Below are positions 36,409 through 48,842 of a DNA stretch of 64,000 nt, piece by piece. Both the position numbers and the translations under genes were made by a program. Location of the stretch: assembly GCF_019649055.1 (NCBI RefSeq), contig NW_026570354.1, forward strand, positions 248,001-312,000, given 5' to 3'. Each line of letters opens with the position of its first letter. The first letter of the stretch is position 1. The notes under the pieces were generated by a model. That model made no database searches, was not told the origin of the DNA, and saw only the letters and a list, made by a program, of their open reading frames with translations. This stretch comes from Paramacrobiotus metropolitanus (Eukaryota > Tardigrada > Eutardigrada > Parachela > Macrobiotidae).

Positions 36409-39400
36409 CTGCATCCAAATAAATTCAGTTTCAATGCATAGTGGCACTTACTGGTTAGTTAGTCTTAGTACACATTTCAGCTGTGAAAGACTGCGGCAAC
36501 AGATTTCCGGTGCGGAATTGGAAATACAGTATCAATTATTCAGAAAAAAAGAAAACCAGACTATGTAGTTCGGCGCAAATTAAAAACTTGACCCTGCGTA
36601 AACAGAAGTTACAGATTTGATAATTTTCAACTTCATCTGAAGATGTTCCAAAATTAAACCCCAAATTGTCGAAAAACGTATCTGTCAACTAACGGTCTGC
36701 TGCATGCCTTATATTGCACATGCATTTGAGGCCATAATGAATAGGAGGCCAAATCAAAAATACCGGTCCGTAATGAGACTATGAGTACGCGTCTTTAAAC
36801 GTTTTGGCACCTCTTGCTGCCATAACTCCCAAACCTGATGTCTCGCGCACCAACGGCTTTTCACGCTAATGTAAACAAATTATTTGGATACGCAGTGCCA
36901 TAAAACAAATCAAAATACGAAGTATTTCGAAGTGCACACAAGCGAAAGTTTGCTTGCGTCTACACGAATTTTCTGCCCCATGTATCTGTACCTGGTCACT
37001 CTCTTATGAAGCTGCCGATTCACTGGCTTGGTACGTTAAGCTGTACTGTCCGGCACTGTGAACAATTCTTGTCAGAATCTGAGCGGTTTCATTAGACTTT
37101 TCTATTGTACTTACCCTTTGCAGCGCTTTGGGAACTTGCTGTAAGTAGCGATCGTTTGCAATGGTATTTTGTGCTATGTTACTGTTCATTCGGGAAATAA
37201 AGTTTTTACGAGTACCATTCATTGCATCCGAAAATAAGGGACGGACCGAAAACACGTACGTACACATTCAATCTCTGAGTATGTATGTGTGAAATGTGAA
37301 GAGAGTAAGTACTCGCCTGTTTACTACCCGGAGAAAGATCCTTTTTTATGTTTTATACAGTAGTCATATCAATGTACATGTACTTAGTATACATATACGG
37401 TAACAAGCCAGACAGAGCTACCCTTTCCGACAGTTTCTGTACAGGTCACCTCCACGCGTTCTTCGAAGCTTCTCCTTTAATACAGCAACATTGAACTGCC
37501 GATACATGCCGTCGTACAAATCAGTAAATTTAGTGCATTAAGAAGTACGGAACAGAGAACACTGGAACATTCGCGCCAACGGCAGCGCACGTAAAGCGTC
37601 GAATTGTAGCCAAACTGTCACTGCAAGAGGATTTGTGGGAAAACGGGTAAAGTGTCCGTAACATCCACTGATTGATTACTACAGTACCCGTTCCAATGCT
37701 GCATGTGCCGTACGAGTTGCGAGGAATTCTAGACGGAAAGGTCTCATCCGACCTGCCATGTCTGTAGATACCATCATACCGGCATGTACAACACGAGTCC
37801 ATCAGTCCAGTATCATTGTATCAGTACACTTTAGTGGCGTATTCTTCGAACTTCGTCAAATACATATAGCTGGTAGCACAATCTCGCCGTATAATTATTA
37901 CGTACGTACGTCTTCAGAGTGCCACCGTGCAAGCTAACCAAGAAATTATTAATTTTGTCACCCTGGTTAATTAATTTTGCGCTGTCTGATTTTGGCATCA
38001 GTTGGTAAGTATTAGAATTTGATTTTTCGGAGCTAGGGAATCGACAGGGTAATCCCATAGCATGTTATGTAATTAACTGTTTCTTTACAGCATATTAATT
38101 ATAAAATATATCTATATATATATACAGACGAGCAAATGCGGTGTGCACAATAAACTACAACAGTTGTCGCTACAAGTGTCTAACTGTCTGCTGCGCATCG
38201 CGCAGAAAGTGCAGTTTAATTTCTTCGAGAAATGCGCTGGAAACGCGATAAAAGTTAACCTTTGTAATACACAGTAAACCTGTAAGAGTAGAATATAGCC
38301 CATATATTTGGCAGCTACTGCCTTCGCAAGTTGTCAGGTCTGAAAGCAATCCCAGGTAGTACTAGTACTGATTTAGATGGAACACCGTTGCAACTGCAAC
38401 TGGCTGGACACTTGAGAGTTTGCTAGCGTCTTGAAAGTGCTTCCGATTTGCACCTTTTACAAGCGGTCAACAGCTTCCGGATGGCCAGAAGAGCCCGGCG
38501 CTTTGACGCAGCCGCGCTACTCCATCATGTTGGCTGACCAGTACTGCGACTGCGAGGAAGTCTTGAGTGCGCCGGGAATGCCGCACTCGCTATCCATACC
38601 GGCCGGTACTTGTGCCGATTGATTGTATGTACGAAAACTGTATAATTACCCTTATTTGCATTATTTGGGGATCACTCCGCAATTGATAAGCAAGCGCAAG
38701 GGAACGAGCACAGAGCCGACCGTCTTTTCACAGGCATTTTATTCACCAGCCACTGCAGTAGTTTGCATCCGCCACAATTTAATGGCTGCAGAGTGTAAAC
38801 CAATCACGGTTATTATATCATTGGCGACAACATTAAATTTCCCTGCTCGCCGATGTTAAGGTGATATTCACAAAGCGTACGAGCCACAAAGGCAAAACAA
38901 AGCGGTTCGCACCGCTTCCGTGTACGATACTGCTCTACTCGCCCAAAACCAGCGCATTATTCTGGCAGAATTTTCATGTTAATATTAATTTCGCCAAAAA
39001 AGGAAAAATGTCTGCGCTCAACAGACATATTAAAAGATCAAAATCAGATGCACAAAAGCTTCATAATAATTAGCAGTTGCGTCCAGCGAGTTGGTATAAT
39101 AATAATTACACTATCATTTGCATTCATGGCGTTCGATGGTGGTTGAAAAAGATACCGTAGCCGTGACGTACCGGTATACGTAATGCGTAAAGCATGTGCA
39201 GTATTTACTAGATTACAAAGTACTCACTTGGATGACAATTAAGTATGCAAACTTTACAGTATTTTTTCCGGTCAGCTACTACTTGTACAGATACAGATTT
39301 AACGCAGGTTCGTACTGTGCTGGCATTTAATTTGGTGTCACTTGGGTTGGTTGGGCGAGATTGAAATTAGTATGCATCGATTGGCGCTGACAGAGGATAT

Positions 39401-41141
39401 GACTTGTGGTTAAAGTTAGAGCAGCGCAGTAACAGGACATTTCGAGCCGGAATATTTGCACAGATTCTCGAGTAGTCTGCCGCATTCGCTATCTGCGTTG
39501 AATTCAAGAATTAACTAAGTAAACCATTGCAGCCCTGTTTGTCTCCGTTGCTGCTTAGTAAATACTGTTTACCTGTGCAGCTTCGGGACATATTGTCAAC
39601 AGGCGTAATCGTCAACGAGACCGTTTTCTTAAAACCTAGAGTGCGTACACTGCGTAATTATAACATTTCTAATTTCCCTAACCACTGTAAAGTAGGAACG
39701 ACTTACAGGCCATAATTAAAGTGAGTTTAAGTGACTGTAAATTTAAATTCTGAGGCACGAATGAGGATACGTCACACTGTACCGGTAAAACTGGAATGCC
39801 GCCAACGGTTAACAATATACTTACCACAGCTTAACACCTACTCGTATGGAGTCGTACACATTGTATCTCTAATATTATTATTTTGATCATGAAAAGTGTG
39901 TGCCAAAATTCGTTGATGCAGTTTCAGAAATGTTAGTTATTATTAATTTGTCTTTTCCTGTGGTTTTTTTATTAATAGACGTATTGACCATGCTGGAGTT
40001 GCCGCAACTGCAGACGCGCATTCGTAACTGTCATTCGATGGACTCTATTTCCATTCCACTGGATACGAGTATAATTATACAGATATTCATATTCCCTGTT
40101 AATATTCAGTGGCAGATGACCCTGATCGCCATCCATCATTCTAACGGCTGCATCCATTATTGCTGCCTCTCGTCGGCACTGTTTGCTCGACGTCACTTAC
40201 ACTTTCAAATGCTACTACGTAGTTAGCCACGTTGTTTGCGGATGTCGCCAGTGCGATCGTGGACTCCGCCGGGCATGCGCAAACATCGCACCGATGTACA
40301 TTAGAGTATGAGATTCAAATAGAATTCAGCTTCCGCGGACAGCCGGTTGCAGTGCGAGATAATTGGTTCCCTTTAAATTTTTCGCAGCGCTATGAATTAA
40401 AAATGCGATACATTTTGTTTTGTTTTGAAGCAAAAACATTTCAAGTAAATGCGATCCTGATCAGCCTATTTACAAATTCTACGAATGGTAGCTGCATAAT
40501 TGCAAGTGAAGAAGCCGCGTAAATTACGCTTGCCAAAGACGCTACAGATATACTTGTACATGTACACTAAAGCGTAGGAATAATATTATTTAAATTTTTT
40601 TATGACATAGAGGTCTATATTCTGGAAATGCTTTTACTCAACAACAACAACTGCACAGAGCCATCTTTATTGAGAATTCATGTAGAGTTTGTCTGAGAAG
40701 AGAGATTCATTCCAGTTTGCCAGTGACCCGGCGCGCCCATTTAAGCGGCATGCAGCCGCAATGGAACGTCGGAGGAGCGCATTACGCGTACATTGCACAC
40801 AATCCAGCTTTACATGTATACGGAGTGGAGAAAACTGTTCAACCTTGCAATTGTATGTACAGTATGCCGTTTCTGTGTAACAAAATCCGCTGGGTCAACA
40901 TTCAACAAGATGCCTCGTTTTCGGCTCGGTATTATGTTGCTCTTCTGCATCCAGTCGTGGTTAGAATCATTCAACTGCAGTCCATGCCTTCAATTCCCGG
41001 CTTGCAGAAACCGGTTTGTGCCGAACGCTCGTCGCTCGTTGCGGCTAAACACACAGTGCGACTGTTGTCGCTGGGAATGAAATGCTTTCAGTTTCAGCCG
41101 GCGCTAGGCTACTTTATGCAGTTGCAGAGTGTACTGCACTG
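36409..41141. other. Gene-poor spacer downstream of the homeobox gene
   Basis: About 4.7 kb with no convincing gene. Only short, compositionally ordinary open frames are present. TGTACAGATA-type words recur (for example at 39284). The last few hundred bases should be the 3' UTR of the homeobox gene. Confidence 0.4.
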
Positions 41142-44100
41142 CTACCAGTTGGGTGACGTCAGCGGCTGATTCTCCGATTCGGCGGCGGAGGCGTTGCCGG
41201 CGAAGGAGACTGATTTGGAGAGGGGATAGGCTGAGGGGAAGAGCGAGCCGGGCCCGGAGCCGGCGCCGGGGGAGGCGAAGGAAGGGTAGCTGGCTGCGGA
41301 ATGTGCATGTGCCGAGGAGGCCGTCGTGGTCGCTGCGGCCGCCGCCGCCGCTGCCGCCGCCGTGACGGAGTTGACGCTGACGGAAATGGCCGCAGCGGCA
41401 GCGCCGGCCATCGGCTTCCCGTCTTTGACTAGCACCGGGACGGCCACGCGCCGCGGCCCCGGATTCATTAAACTTTGCGTGGCCAGTTCGATGGTCTTGT
41501 CCTGCGACTGCCGTTTGTTCTTGTAGCGACGGTTTTGGTACCAGATCTTCACTTGCTGCGGTGTCAGCTGTAATTACAATCTTGTTAGCATTTAATGTGT
41601 CGCGGCATTCCACGGCTCTAAACGCACAGACTATCTTTCTTTTTTCTCCTCAAACAGATTTACGTAAAATTGACGTACGATTTGGCACGCTTGAATGATA
41701 TTTTGATTACTTATGATTATTTGTATATATACGGCACATATATACATGTATATGTACTGTATATATAGATAGATCCGGTATATACTTTTCTACTTGTATA
41801 TGCGCTGTATAATGTATATATACGTGTATATCTATACACAGTGTATATATAGTGTATGTACATTACGTGTATATATAGTACTTATTATAAACACTATATA
41901 TTGAACGGTAATTGATACACTTGTGAAAAAGTTATGCGAGCAGGTGAAAGTTTTAATTGTAATTTCGCTGACCTTTAACTGCTGCGCGAGGAGGTCGCGG
42001 TCGGGCGCGGACAAGTATCTTTGGGTTTTGAAACGGCGCTCCAGCTCGTAGACTTGCGCCTGCGAGAAGAGGACGCGCGGCTTCCTTCTTTGGCGTTGCT
42101 TCAGCAGGCAGGGCTCGTTGCCGAGTCCGCCGTGGTGGTGCAGGTGCGAATGGTGCAGGTGGTGGTGAAGGCCGTCCCCGCCGGATAACTTGCCCTTCAT
42201 GTCGTCTTGGTGGCTTCCTCTGGAGTCTGCAATTGCACGCCGGTTGGGACTGAGTTATTACAAGTATTTCTGCTGTCAGACTCTAAGAATCCACTTTCTG
42301 CGAAAGCTTATGACGCAATGGACTACAGCAAAAGCCCACAACTTAATTATAACATCGCCCGGAAATCCCCAAATTTGTGCTTCAGAAAGCACACCCATAT
42401 CTCGCGGACAGTTAATATAATCATAACAGTTTATTCAACTGACATATATGCAGAGAGTGCCGTCAGCCATGATGACCATAATTGCCTGTTAATTATCTTT
42501 AACGACGAACACTTGTTATAATAATGAATATTGTTACGAAAAACAATTTTTCGGTAAGCCAGATTATTGTCGGAGGAGTGTGGCTGTTGTCACAATACCC
42601 GTCCTGAGTCTCGAAGTGCATAGTACAATAAAACCTCAGCATAGTTTAAATACCAAAAACAGTAAATTACCAGAACTGCAGGACATACGATACGATTAAT
42701 TTTGGAGTGTGCCGATACAGACGTCTTCACTCTACAGCAACTGGTAATGGATATCAGCGTAAGTGTACAAATAATCATGCAGCTGCGTTGTAAGGTGTAA
42801 TTTCTCTCGTGAACTGAAAAAGACTTGACCTTAGAAGAACCAGGGCTATTGAGCAGACTCTTTATTCACAATATTTGGAAACGAGCATCGCTCACCAAAA
42901 TACGTTCAAAACTTCAAATGCAAAAATTTGCCCGGTTACGTGTTATTACTAGTAGTATTAGTTTATAAACTATTTATTTATTGTAACTTAAAAGTAGCAA
43001 AAATACGTACCTAGTGGCTAGAATTACAATATGTAGAGCAATTAAAACGTGTCACAGCACCGCGTTCTGGCGCTGGTGTAAAAGATACTATTCGCTTATG
43101 TAGAATTCATATTATGAATTCTACATAAGCGAAGTAGATCCTACAGATATAGTAACTCCGCGGAGCGTGCCGCCACCCGATGACCTTTGAGGTTATTTAT
43201 CAATATATAAGTCCTGAGTGTATATGAACACTTCTCATTGGCTTTACCACCATTAGGTTTGTACAGATAAGCTATTAAAGTAGCTCAGAAGTATTCAAGG
43301 TTGCTTTGTTGTAACTTGCACATAATCGCCGACTGCTAAGTAATGGAGCCGTTAATAATTACGTATTTCCCCTTTTTGCTGCATCTATAACTGCTATTTT
43401 TATAGCACTGCTCTATGTTTTACGGTCTAGTGTCAGCTGCTACGATTAGACTGATCGTTACCCAGTAGTGAGCGAAAATGAGACTGCGAACACGATTAAA
43501 ATAATTGTATTCTGCGGCTTGCAGTAATTAGTAGTATGTACATTGTGTGGCTGTTGTGTCGCATTTGAGCGCTTTGGAATTCTACCGTACACGTCGATTT
43601 AAAATAAAAAATTAATGATAAATAAAGCACTGGATTTTAAATTTTTTCAAATTATGTCTACCTAGATGTTAAGGATTATTAATAATGTACAAAGTACTCG
43701 TACGAGTGCGCGCAGGCACTATAATTGTATTAGTAGATGTTACAGCTGGCGATTGCGAACGAAGGTGCGCGAAAGTTTAAATGCCAAGAGATAGAAGGCA
43801 AATATTTACTGGCAGTGGCAGCCTATTTACAGTGGCAGAATCGCTAAGACATAGCAGGAGCTGCCTATCAAAACTAGAGCAGCAAAAAGTCCCGCTGCGT
43901 CCGTTAACGAGCTTCCGATCCGAAGACAACCCCGCGTTCAGAGCTGAGACCGGTCGGACAGAGCGGGCGGTAACAGTATAGCCAGTCAGCGCCTGCCTTC
44001 GCCATTCTCCCGTAAGAACGTGACTGCGCCGTGCAGCTATCTCTCTCCTCAATCCGGGATAAACGCCTACGAGTCTAGGACTGCAAGTGCAAGAGTGCCA

Positions 44101-47100
44101 GCCGCTGCTGTCGGCACACTGCACAGCGCCGCCACTAGCTGCATTGCCGGCCAACTGTAATTGATCTGGAGAGTTTCTCAAGAGGGAAATTGGATAGAGT
44201 CAAGTCGGCAGTGGCTGCATGTTTAAGTAAACAATTGGTTAATAAACTAAACAGCTTGCCATCGGCTCATGCCGCTGTTTTCTAGCCTAGAATCAATATT
44301 CCTTTTCCTGTCCAATGCGCGCATAATTACGACACCCGCTCTTCTTGCATATACAGCACGCATATAATGTGATACAGCACAGATAACCCGTGATTTATAC
44401 GCATTCCATTCGGCTGTTTTGCCGGTCATCTCAGGCCGGCATTTCCATTTTGATTGCCTGAATCTGCGGCATTCAAGTGCGCTTTTTTGCCACTGTTGCT
44501 GCTTCATCCAGCTTAGCGCCGAGTTAGCGCGCTGAGACAGTCAGGCCGAGCCTGTTTTGCGTGTGGCGTTGGAGCGTTGACGAGGCGTAATTGATATTCC
44601 GGCCGGAATATGCAGTATAGTGAATATACATGGCGCGCGCCAACGTGTTTGTAGTGCGCGCATTACCATTTCTGAGTTTCGGCGTCCTCCTGGTGGAAGC
44701 GCGCGCATGAGCACAAACAACTCATAATCAATTCAAACGACTCGCGATTACTATTATCCGCTGTATCGGGCGGCGTTATTCTGTTGACACTGTAGATTAC
44801 ATATTCATACTGCATATTTATTTCTATCGATTTATTCAAATGCCGGGCGCATCAAAAAATCACGTTAGAACGGATAAGAAAACACACGGAAGACGCTGTT
44901 GGCGCGCGCCAGCGTAAACGGCTAACATTAATGTTACCGGTGCGTATTCAACTGCAGATAAGGCGCAGCGCTCACCGGTGTAATGTAATGCGAGCGAGGG
45001 TGCCGTGTACACTGCACACGGTAGGCAGAGTCATGTTGACATTGCAAAGTGAAATTGGCTGGGATAAGAGGATTAACTGGGTAGGATTATTAAGAGGACC
45101 GGTCATTGAACAAATTTCACCACCGCATGAATAAAACAGTCGTCTTCATTCAAGTTTATTATTTATTCTATTCTACTAACGCTACTCTTTCAATAACTGA
45201 CCGACAATCAAAGAACTTGTAGTCCAACACAGCCAGACCGGTGATGCTGGCACACTGGTGTCCCCTTTCATATATGCATGATTGCGCTGTTGTTGCGTTT
45301 TGCCGGGATGGCAAGTACTCATAAAAGTGCTGTAGTGAAATATGTAGTATTTTAATATATCGAAAACATTAACACCATACAACTATAGGAAAGGCACAGA
45401 AAATAATTTTGCAGATATTGGACTTTAAATTCCATGCTGGTGAAAACTGCGCTAACTAATCTTGTGCTTTAATTGTGCAAGATTAGTTATGGTTAGTTAG
45501 TAATTATGGTTTATCTTGAAGCAAAGGTTACAGGTATAAATGTATAATGGACGATAATCTTCAAATATATTATTGACAATGCTTGACCAAGCACTACCCA
45601 GCGTGTAATGACAACCTAGGGATATTTTGAACAAATTGGCTTTATTAAACAGCGTAATATACTTTAATAAAATCTGACGTGGCAAATGTTCTAATTGGTT
45701 GTTTTCTCGTATCACCGTCTGATCACATATTCCTTTTTCCACAACTGCAAGCCGTCGTAACTTTATTAATTTGATCTCCTCGTTGAAAATTTGCACTAAT
45801 TGTCATGCCTCCTTAGATAATTTCTCATTTCTTTCTCATTTCTTTGATTTCTTTGTAACTACTGTAAACTACATAACCCGGCACAGGATTTTCTGTATCA
45901 GCATGATTCAAGCGTCTCGACAAGTTTAATCATTTCAGTTAGTGTAAACTCGCGTAAGCGTATTGAGATGTTCACTACCGGAATATTGCTGAAAAAGGTG
46001 ACTATGTACGACCTTTCGACGCACAGCTGCGGCAGAAGTGGCTTGTAGAATAAGCTACTCTAGATTGTAATAATTATGGCATAATATTATAGTTGCAATT
46101 TATCCTGCACACAATAGTTGAGGAAAAAACATTTATGCTGATACCGTTTAGCAACGAGCAAAAATTGGCTGTGTGACCATCGCAGCGACTGTTAACAACA
46201 AGCAGCTCGCCGTGAGTGAGAGGCAGACCGTAGCTCAACTGACAGCAACTCTTGCGTTCGAACTGGACGTCGGTAAATATGGAAAATCAGTAATCATGAC
46301 CTTATCGAGCAAACTCAAGGTGAGGTCGCGGTAAACAACCGCAAGTGTGCATAACGAGACAGGCCGTTTCAGTGTGTAGATGTGGCCAGCGAGATGACAT
46401 CTCCAACTGAGCGGGCCATCTTCAACTCAAGCGCTATCATGCTGCACGGTGCGCTGGCACTGGCTGTCAACAATGCGCCAGCCGCGACTTCCACACTACA
46501 GCTACACAGCCTATACTCTCATGAGCAGGCTTCGTTACGCGTCCTTAACTCTTATGTGTGCGATCAGCTTTCTTTCCTTTACTCGCGGTGCACTTCGAAA
46601 CAGTTGTCGAGCTGCAGGTTCACTTTGTATTGCTGATAGTGAAGTGGCTCCGTCACGATTTTGAAACGGCGCTTTCTTTTATCTGATAAGCCTAGACTAG
46701 GTAGCGTGAATTCCTGTTATTTACTGACTAATTAATAATCAAAACAACAAAGTTGCGAACTTTCAAATAGGTAACCGTTGCCTCTAACGGATGCAGAATA
46801 ACTTAATTTGTGCACTCTGCGCAGCATTCAGGAATTTGCAGCTAATAAGGCCAAAACCAGTTTTGACGGGCAAACAAGTCTGATAAACATTTGTGGCGCA
46901 TAACGGTAGCTGTCGATCGCGGGCCTTAATGGAACGTTATTATGAAATGTTTGCTCAAGCAGACAATCACATCCGGCTGAAGGATTCTATCCACCGTAAG
47001 CTTGCTCGTAGTTCGTTTCATCGGCGCTGCCGTAGCTGTCTGCTGTGCATTTGCCCTCTTCCACTGTTAAAACCGATTTTAACTGATTTAAAAGCGACAC

Positions 47101-48842
47101 AGCTAATCTGCGCAAAAATGTATTAAGCCGGTGTTGTACGTGGTGTACAGTGTACACTGTACAGGCAAGCATAATATTATCCGCGCACGCTGACTGCCGA
47201 TTGCGAATTTGCGTGCAGCTCAAGCTCATTCATGGACCGGCCGGTCGCGATTGGCTGTACGCGAAGGCGATCCGCTAACACAGCGAGCGCGACTTCCGTG
47301 CGCGCAAATTCAATGGCAGCAGCGGCATTAGCAGCGGCCGTGTGACATTGTGCCTGTCCGGAAAGCTGAAATGCTGATGGATGCATTTGCCCGCACCGCA
47401 CCGCAACACACAGCTTAATGCGTCGTCAATTCGACACTAATCATCTCAATCGTGTAGGTACATATCGCTTGCTACTTTGTTTGTGTGTCTAATAACTGAA
47501 CGCTAAGAAGCGTAATCGCTTCATATCCCTTGAATCAGCCAGCTTTGTCCAGACAGCACATTACTGTGCATTAATATCCTATCACTTTTAAGTCCCTTTT
47601 GTCATCCGCGTTGCTTCACACAAAACCCGGCTACACGTGCCTGCGTCCCTGTGACCTGTCACAGTTTTTTCAGTCGTTAAAAAGAGTTTCAATCGTTAAA
47701 CATAATTAATTTTATTAGTGTAAATACAATCCACAATAGCACTTTTCAGCTAAGGATCATAAAAAAATTAAACAAATTCAGGTTACTCGTCCGGTTCCAG
47801 TAACATAATTTAGAATGGATTACGTGTTAAATCATTTCATAAAGGATAAAGCATCGTGCTTTACTTAAACAACGAACACATTACCTTGCACAGAAAATCG
47901 AACTGCACATGCTTGTACAGATACAAACGTTCGACAAGCGTTCGACAATATTTTTCAAAATAAAGTTGACCATGGCTTGTCATCAGTGCTATCGGCATTC
48001 AACAGAAAACTGAATTTTTGAACGCAGAAAGGAAACCTTGATGCCGCATGTCTGACTGATAATTACAGTAACAACTAATCGGTCTCAGAAAACTTCCAAA
48101 AGTTAAATTAGCGCGCACAATAAGACATTGACTGATTGCTTTGCCAAATAATGCTATGACTTCCTGTAGTAAGTTTGAATAAAAAGACGAGGGAATAAAT
48201 CTGCCGCTTCTTAATTTCGGACTTAGAAATTCGTTCATACTGTCAGTTAAGCTCATAACTGGACTTACGCTTCTCGTTGGCGTTGGCGTTGCCGCTGTTC
48301 TGGCTGGTGAGTTCATTGATAAGGGCCTCGGCGTTGAGGGCCGTCGTGGTGGGCGGCTTCAGATCGTAGAGCTGCTGCACGTGCGGCGACGTCAGCGGCA
48401 GATGGGCGACGGAGGAGCCGGAGGAGTGCCCGTGCCCGTGCGCGCCCATCATGCCCGAGGGATGGGCCGGCAGCCGGCCGCCCGCGCCCAGATAGGCGCC
48501 ACCCGGCGGGTAGGCGCAGTTGAAGGCGCCGGCGTTGTTGTTCATGGGACTGCCGTTGACGCCGGCGTACGGGTACTGGAAGGAGGACGCCGCCGCGCCG
48601 TACTCCATGCCAGCGTAATTATGGGCCGGGCCGTGGCTGCCGGCACCCCCGGGCGGCAGTTGGCCGGGATAGACCGGGAAGTCGTAGCCGGCCGCGGCGG
48701 CGGCGGCCATCTGGTAGGCCGTCATGTTCTGGTGCTCGGCGGCCAGGATGTTCTTGACGGAGAAAGTGGAGCTGCAGTTGTTGGGGTGGTTGAGATTACT
48801 GCCGGCCGTCATGTTGAAGTCAGCTGACGATAAGTAGTCCAT
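41142..48842 (-). CDS. tin: NK-2 class homeobox protein, NK4/tinman (Nkx2.5) type
   Basis: Three coding exons: 48842-48269, 42226-41973 and 41567-41142 (TAG), giving 417 residues. All phases agree. The start is the first ATG after an in-frame stop. A TN motif, [13 protein letters not shown], lies at residues 25-37. Glycine- and alanine-rich sequence, histidine repeats and the homeodomain (about 238-297) follow. The homeodomain begins [20 protein letters not shown] and contains the NK-2 class Tyr54 (QNRRYK). An NK2-specific domain, [12 protein letters not shown], lies at about 317-328, followed by an alanine run encoded by GCC/GCG repeats. [10 protein letters not shown] after the homeodomain is closer to Nkx2.5/tinman than to Nkx2.1. 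Position 49 is Tyr instead of the nearly invariant Phe (WYQN). One intron cuts the homeodomain between residues 39 and 40. The family specifies cardiac, pharyngeal or visceral mesoderm. The long first intron may hold enhancers (inference). Confidence 0.93.
41700..41915. repeat. TA-rich low-complexity tract in intron 2 of the homeobox gene
   Basis: Dense TATATA, GTATATA and TGTATA words occupy much of the 405-bp intron that splits the homeodomain. No protein-coding content. Confidence 0.7.
42227..48268. other. 6-kb first intron of the homeobox gene
   Basis: No nested gene recognised on either strand. It contains a 43-base near-perfect palindrome (43091-43133), an inverted repeat TAACTAATCTTG...CAAGATTAGTTA at about 45453-45489, and two GGCGCGCGCC palindromic words (about 44631 and 44900). 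A long intron in a developmental transcription-factor gene is a candidate site for enhancers, but no binding sites are claimed here. Confidence 0.4.
43091..43133. repeat. 43-base near-perfect palindrome
   Basis: TTCGCTTATGTAGAATTCAT plus A on the left is exactly inverted on the right, around one central T. It could extrude as a cruciform or be the relic of a foldback insertion. It lies inside intron 1 of the homeobox gene. Confidence 0.9.

Noticed and set aside
40717-41169. 150-codon plus-strand open frame next to the homeobox 3' end
   Set aside because: It overlaps the 3' UTR and last codons of the homeobox gene on the other strand and has no motif or splice context.
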